This document shows positions 60,899 through 64,000 of a stretch of 64,000 nucleotides of DNA, piece after piece. The position numbers were made by a program, and so were the translations under genes. Each line of letters starts with the position of its first letter. Within the stretch, counting starts at the first letter, position 1. The notes below the pieces were generated by a model. It was not told the origin of the DNA. It ran no database searches and saw nothing but the letters and a program-made list of their open reading frames with translations. The DNA comes from Gordonia aichiensis NBRC 108223 (lineage in GTDB: Bacteria > Actinomycetota > Actinomycetes > Mycobacteriales > Mycobacteriaceae): assembly GCF_000332975.1 (NCBI RefSeq), contig NZ_BANR01000004.1, positions 434,001-498,000 of the forward strand, given 5' to 3'.

Positions 60899-63472
60899 TC
60901 AGGGGAGGCAGTTGAGGAAGTGCTCGACCACCTCGCTGATGTGCGGCTCGCGCACAATGGACATGTGATCGGCGTCGATTCGCGTGATCGTGATGTCGCC
61001 CGGTGTGAGTTGCTCGGTCCACACCCGCACGTCGTGGTGATTGTCGGCGCCGAGCACGACCAGCGCCCGACCGTGGTATGGGGCGGGGCGGTGGAATCTG
61101 CCGACGCGCCAACCGACCTGCTCCATCGCGCGCGCTGAGTCGACCGGCCGGTCGACGAGGAATCCCGCGCGCAGCAGTTGACTCCGGTTGCGCCACAGCG
61201 TTGACCGTGACAGCGCCGGATCGGCGTGGGAGTCGGCAGCGCGCGTCTGCGTCGACGATCCGACAGCCCGCGCGGTCTGCTGCGGCACGAACGTGTCGAG
61301 TGTCATCACCAGGGCGACCTCCTCGCCCGCGCGACGCAGCCGTCGCGCGACCTCGAGCGCGATCAGTCCGCCGAGCGAATGACCGAGCAGCACGTACGGT
61401 CCACCGGGTTGGATGCGACGAAGGTCGCGCAGGTGCCTGCGTGCAGCGACTCCGACCGTCCAGTCGGGGAAGCCGCGGTTCTCGAGGCCGTGCGGCTGAA
61501 AACCGTAGATCGACCCGATTCGCGGATCGCGTGTCAGGTGGTCTGCCAGTGCCACGAACACAAGAGCCGACGCCCCCGCGCCTGCGAAGCAGAACACCGT
61601 CTGTCCGACGCCGCGATGTAGTGGCACGGTCGTCGGGGCGAGCCCATCACCGGGCGCGTCGGTGGGCTCCGGTCTTAGTCGAGACTGTAGTGTGCGCGCC
61701 ATCGCGGCGACGGTCGGTGCCGACGCGGCGTCGGCCTGGGTGAGTGCGACGCCGAAGCGGCGGGTGAGTCCGACCAGGATCTGCGCCACCGTCAACGAAT
61801 CGGCTCCGAGCGCATAGACGTTCTCGTCACGCCCGACGCCGTCGAGGCCGAGCGCCTCGGCCCAGACCGCGGCTACCGAGGTCTCGAGGTCGCCGACCGG
61901 CGGGTCGATTCGTCTGCTCGGTGTTGGGAGCGAGGCCCGGTCGACCTTGCCGCGTGCAGTTCTCGGAAGCGCGGCCAGCTCAATGACGTGAGCAGGGATC
62001 ATCCACTCGGGCAGCCGTTGTCGTAGCCGGGTCCGGATCTCGGCGACCGGTGGGGTGCGACAGCCGGGTATCGGCGCCACGTAGGCCACCAACTCGCTGC
62101 GCCCCGAGTCGGGATCGGTTCGTGCGATGACCGCGGCTTCGGTCAGATCGCCGTCCGACATGATCGCGCGATGTATCTCCGCGGGCTCGACCAGGTACCC
62201 CCTGATCTTCACGGCGTCGTCGACCCTGCCGGTGAGGGTGAGTGTGGCGCCGTCCCACGATCCCCGGTCGCCGGTGCGGAAACTGAGCACGCCGTCGGCA
62301 TCACGGGAGAAGCGGCCCTCGTCCGAGGCGGGGTCGAGATAGCCGCGTGCAAGGTAGCGCGACGACACCACGACCCGCCCGTCGTCGGCGATGGTCACCG
62401 ACTTGTGCGGTGCGAGAACACCTGCCGGGAGAGGACCTGGCGCTACCGTCTCGCCGACACGCAGGTCGAAGTACGCGATCGCCGACGTCTCCGACGAGCC
62501 GACCCAGTTGGTGACCGTGGCCGCAGGCGCGAGGCCCAGAGCAGCCTGGGCGACCTCGGATGTCAGGGCCTCACCCGTGGTGATGATGCGGCGCAACGAC
62601 ATCCACGCGGGATGGGCGGTCGCCTCGCGGGCGCTCGTGAGGGCACGCAACAGCGCGGGTGCGAGGAATGCCACCTCCGCGCGGCACTCGGCGAGCGCAT
62701 CGAGCACTGTCGACGCCGTGCGGTCACGCGGGTCGACGGCGGTGATGTCCGCACCGTTGATCAGTGATCCGATGAGGACGTTGAGGCCGGCGCCGAAGCT
62801 GATCGGCAGGCAGAGGGCTACCCGGCGGCCCGGCGTGATGGAGAATCCCGTCCGCATCAGCTCGGAATCGCACAGCCACATGCCATTCGGATGCAGCACG
62901 CCCTTGGGTGCACCCGTCGACCCCGACGTGAACTGGATGCTTGTCACCGCGTCAGTACTGTCGGCGGGGTCGGAGGGGCCTGTGCCCGGTTCCGTGGAAT
63001 CTATCGTCGCGCCAACGGGAGTCGTGATCGCCGCTAGATCAGACACCGGGAGGTCATGGGCCGCGGCCACAGCGCCTGCACCGTCGAGGTGCTCGGCGTC
63101 GGCGATCATGAGATCGGCTGGTCGGCCGTGCGACGTGAGTTCGCCGAGGATCGTCGAGACGCGGTCGGCGGGAAGCTGCGGATCGAGCGCCACGATCGGG
63201 TGCCCGGAGCAGAACACGCCGAGGACGAGCGCGACCGCATCAGGCGAGAGCCCGACCTGCACGACAATGGGATTCGACGTCGCGCCTGTGCGCGTGCCGA
63301 TCGACGCCGCCGCGACGCCCGCGCGGCTGACGAGTTGCTCGTAGGTCATGCTCTGCCCCGCCATCTGGATGGCCGTGCGGTCGGAGAAGCGCTGTGCGGC
63401 GGCGATGATGGCTGCGCGAACGGAACGGGACAGGACGGGGTCGGTGAGGGTGGGGTCGGCGGAAGTGGTCAC
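60899..63472 (-). CDS. Adenylation-carrier-thioesterase (NRPS-like) protein
   Basis: The 857-residue protein activates an acid as its adenylate, loads it on a phosphopantetheine arm and releases or transfers it. The adenylation domain (about residues 15-515) has FTSGSTGAPKG at 181-191, GSSETSA near 326, the GDRG...R region near 400 and catalytic Lys509 in RTARGKVDR. The carrier domain has the modifiable Ser559 in YALGADSLTVAQ. The type I thioesterase domain has GHSLGG at 697-702 and a C-terminal His in DADHMS. There is no condensation domain. GTG 63472 overlaps the flippase stop by 4 nt. The activated substrate, amino acid or aryl/fatty acid, is not determined. Confidence 0.88.
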   Translation of the reverse strand: MTTSADPTLTDPVLSRSVRAAIIAAAQRFSDRTAIQMAGQSMTYEQLVSRAGVAAASIGTRTGATSNPIVVQVGLSPDAVALVLGVFCSGHPIVALDPQLPADRVSTILGELTSHGRPADLMIADAEHLDGAGAVAAAHDLPVSDLAAITTPVGATIDSTEPGTGPSDPADSTDAVTSIQFTSGSTGAPKGVLHPNGMWLCDSELMRTGFSITPGRRVALCLPISFGAGLNVLIGSLINGADITAVDPRDRTASTVLDALAECRAEVAFLAPALLRALTSAREATAHPAWMSLRRIITTGEALTSEVAQAALGLAPAATVTNWVGSSETSAIAYFDLRVGETVAPGPLPAGVLAPHKSVTIADDGRVVVSSRYLARGYLDPASDEGRFSRDADGVLSFRTGDRGSWDGATLTLTGRVDDAVKIRGYLVEPAEIHRAIMSDGDLTEAAVIARTDPDSGRSELVAYVAPIPGCRTPPVAEIRTRLRQRLPEWMIPAHVIELAALPRTARGKVDRASLPTPSRRIDPPVGDLETSVAAVWAEALGLDGVGRDENVYALGADSLTVAQILVGLTRRFGVALTQADAASAPTVAAMARTLQSRLRPEPTDAPGDGLAPTTVPLHRGVGQTVFCFAGAGASALVFVALADHLTRDPRIGSIYGFQPHGLENRGFPDWTVGVAARRHLRDLRRIQPGGPYVLLGHSLGGLIALEVARRLRRAGEEVALVMTLDTFVPQQTARAVGSSTQTRAADSHADPALSRSTLWRNRSQLLRAGFLVDRPVDSARAMEQVGWRVGRFHRPAPYHGRALVVLGADNHHDVRVWTEQLTPGDITITRIDADHMSIVREPHISEVVEHFLNCLP

Positions 63473-64000
63473 GAGTCGGCTCCGGTGAACGATGCGAGAG
63501 TGGTTCTCGGGTCCAGGGCCTGGCGGATCAGACGAACACCGGGCACGAGAAGGAACAGCACGACGGCGACGTCGGCCAGTAGATAGACGTAGGCGACGCC
63601 GATGATGCCCCAGCGGTCGGCGGCGGCGGCGATGCCACACACGACGACGACGCCGAAGACGACCTGCGTTGCCACAGCGAGCGTGAGTTTGCGCTGCACT
63701 CGTGCGAGGCCGCCGTAGACGACCACGAATGCCACCGTCGGCAGGGTCAGCGCCATCAGTCGGATCAGGTCCGTACCCTCTCGGGCGTACTGCGGCCCCA
63801 TGATCGACAGAATCCACGGTGCGAGTGCGATGAGGAGTACGCATCCGATGACGGCTGCGCCCCCGCAGAGAACAATGAAACGCAGTGTGGTGGCGCGTAG
63901 ATCGACATCGGGTTCGGCAGACGCCGCCACGAACGGTGCGCACGTGGCGTTGAGGAGGATCGCTGCCGTGCTGATGATCAGCCAGCAGACCGAGAAGTAG
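63469..64000 (-). CDS. Polysaccharide/lipid flippase-like membrane protein (partial, N-terminus outside window)
   Basis: The visible C-terminal 176 residues contain about five hydrophobic segments, including FIVLCGGAAVIGCVLLIALA, LMALTLPTVAFVVVYGG and GVAYVYLLADVAVVLFLLVP. A basic loop with RVQRKLTLAV is typical of the final half of MOP-superfamily (Wzx/MATE-type) flippases. The frame is open to the right edge, so the start lies beyond the window. It is translationally coupled to the adenylation-carrier-thioesterase gene downstream (4-nt overlap). Together they suggest export of a lipid-linked glycan or peptidolipid precursor. Confidence 0.72.
   Translation of the reverse strand, partial: YFSVCWLIISTAAILLNATCAPFVAASAEPDVDLRATTLRFIVLCGGAAVIGCVLLIALAPWILSIMGPQYAREGTDLIRLMALTLPTVAFVVVYGGLARVQRKLTLAVATQVVFGVVVVCGIAAAADRWGIIGVAYVYLLADVAVVLFLLVPGVRLIRQALDPRTTLASFTGADS

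Overview
The window is high-GC actinobacterial DNA from the Mycobacteriales, most like Gordonia, Williamsia or Rhodococcus. It holds mycothiol synthase, LmeA, a GlnR-type regulator, EccA, SseC and DUF3073, and a ring-degrading steroid catabolism cluster with KstR operators. No tRNA, rRNA, CRISPR array, prophage or insertion sequence was recognised.

Region 1 (1-20 kb) is sterol catabolism. Genes for ring opening and ring A/B breakdown are kstD (partial), kshA, hsaA, hsaC, hsaB, hsaE, hsaG and hsaF. With them are two SDRs, a DUF1214 protein and a sulfotransferase-like protein; these last genes keep the order of the M. tuberculosis Rv3531c-Rv3529c group. Six boxes matching TnnAACnnGTTnnA (KstR) lie in this region's and one distant promoter. 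A separate minus-strand operon (enoyl-CoA hydratase and three acyl-CoA dehydrogenases resembling FadE31/32/33) has a KstR2-like box at its start and probably acts on the C/D-ring propionate. hsaD is absent from its usual place between hsaA and hsaC. A DUF559/AbiEi-type gene bracketed by two 69-bp repeats interrupts the cluster.

Region 2 (20-24 kb) has a small secreted protein with the remains of a frameshifted paralogue, a cysC-cysQ pair and an EccA ATPase without other type VII secretion genes.

Region 3 (24-59 kb) follows the order of M. tuberculosis Rv0803-Rv0819: purL, sterol-carrier-like protein, purF, purM, DUF3073, ygfZ, pabC-like lyase, nitrobindin, sseC, cysA, lmeA, glnR-like and mshD. 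Extra blocks are set into this backbone: Tyr/Gln-repeat membrane proteins with CD225 and DUF2752 domains; a GDPD, a KstR-box dehydrogenase and a glutamate-cysteine ligase; a MOSC protein; the complete cydABDC operon; an ABC exporter pair; and a 1,215-residue secreted protein beside a GH43-like protein. The 1,215-residue protein shares a repeated domain with a 149-residue protein encoded 3-6 kb away. The cysA-sseC operon is preceded by a leaderless polycysteine leader peptide of the kind known as a cysteine-responsive attenuator in mycobacteria. Several genes here begin directly 7-8 nt after a TAnnnT -10 box, so leaderless initiation appears common.

Region 4 (58.7-64 kb) holds a membrane-anchored EEP-fold phosphohydrolase, a family 2 glycosyltransferase, an adenylation-carrier-thioesterase protein and the start of a polysaccharide flippase, probably the edge of a cell-surface glycan or lipid locus.
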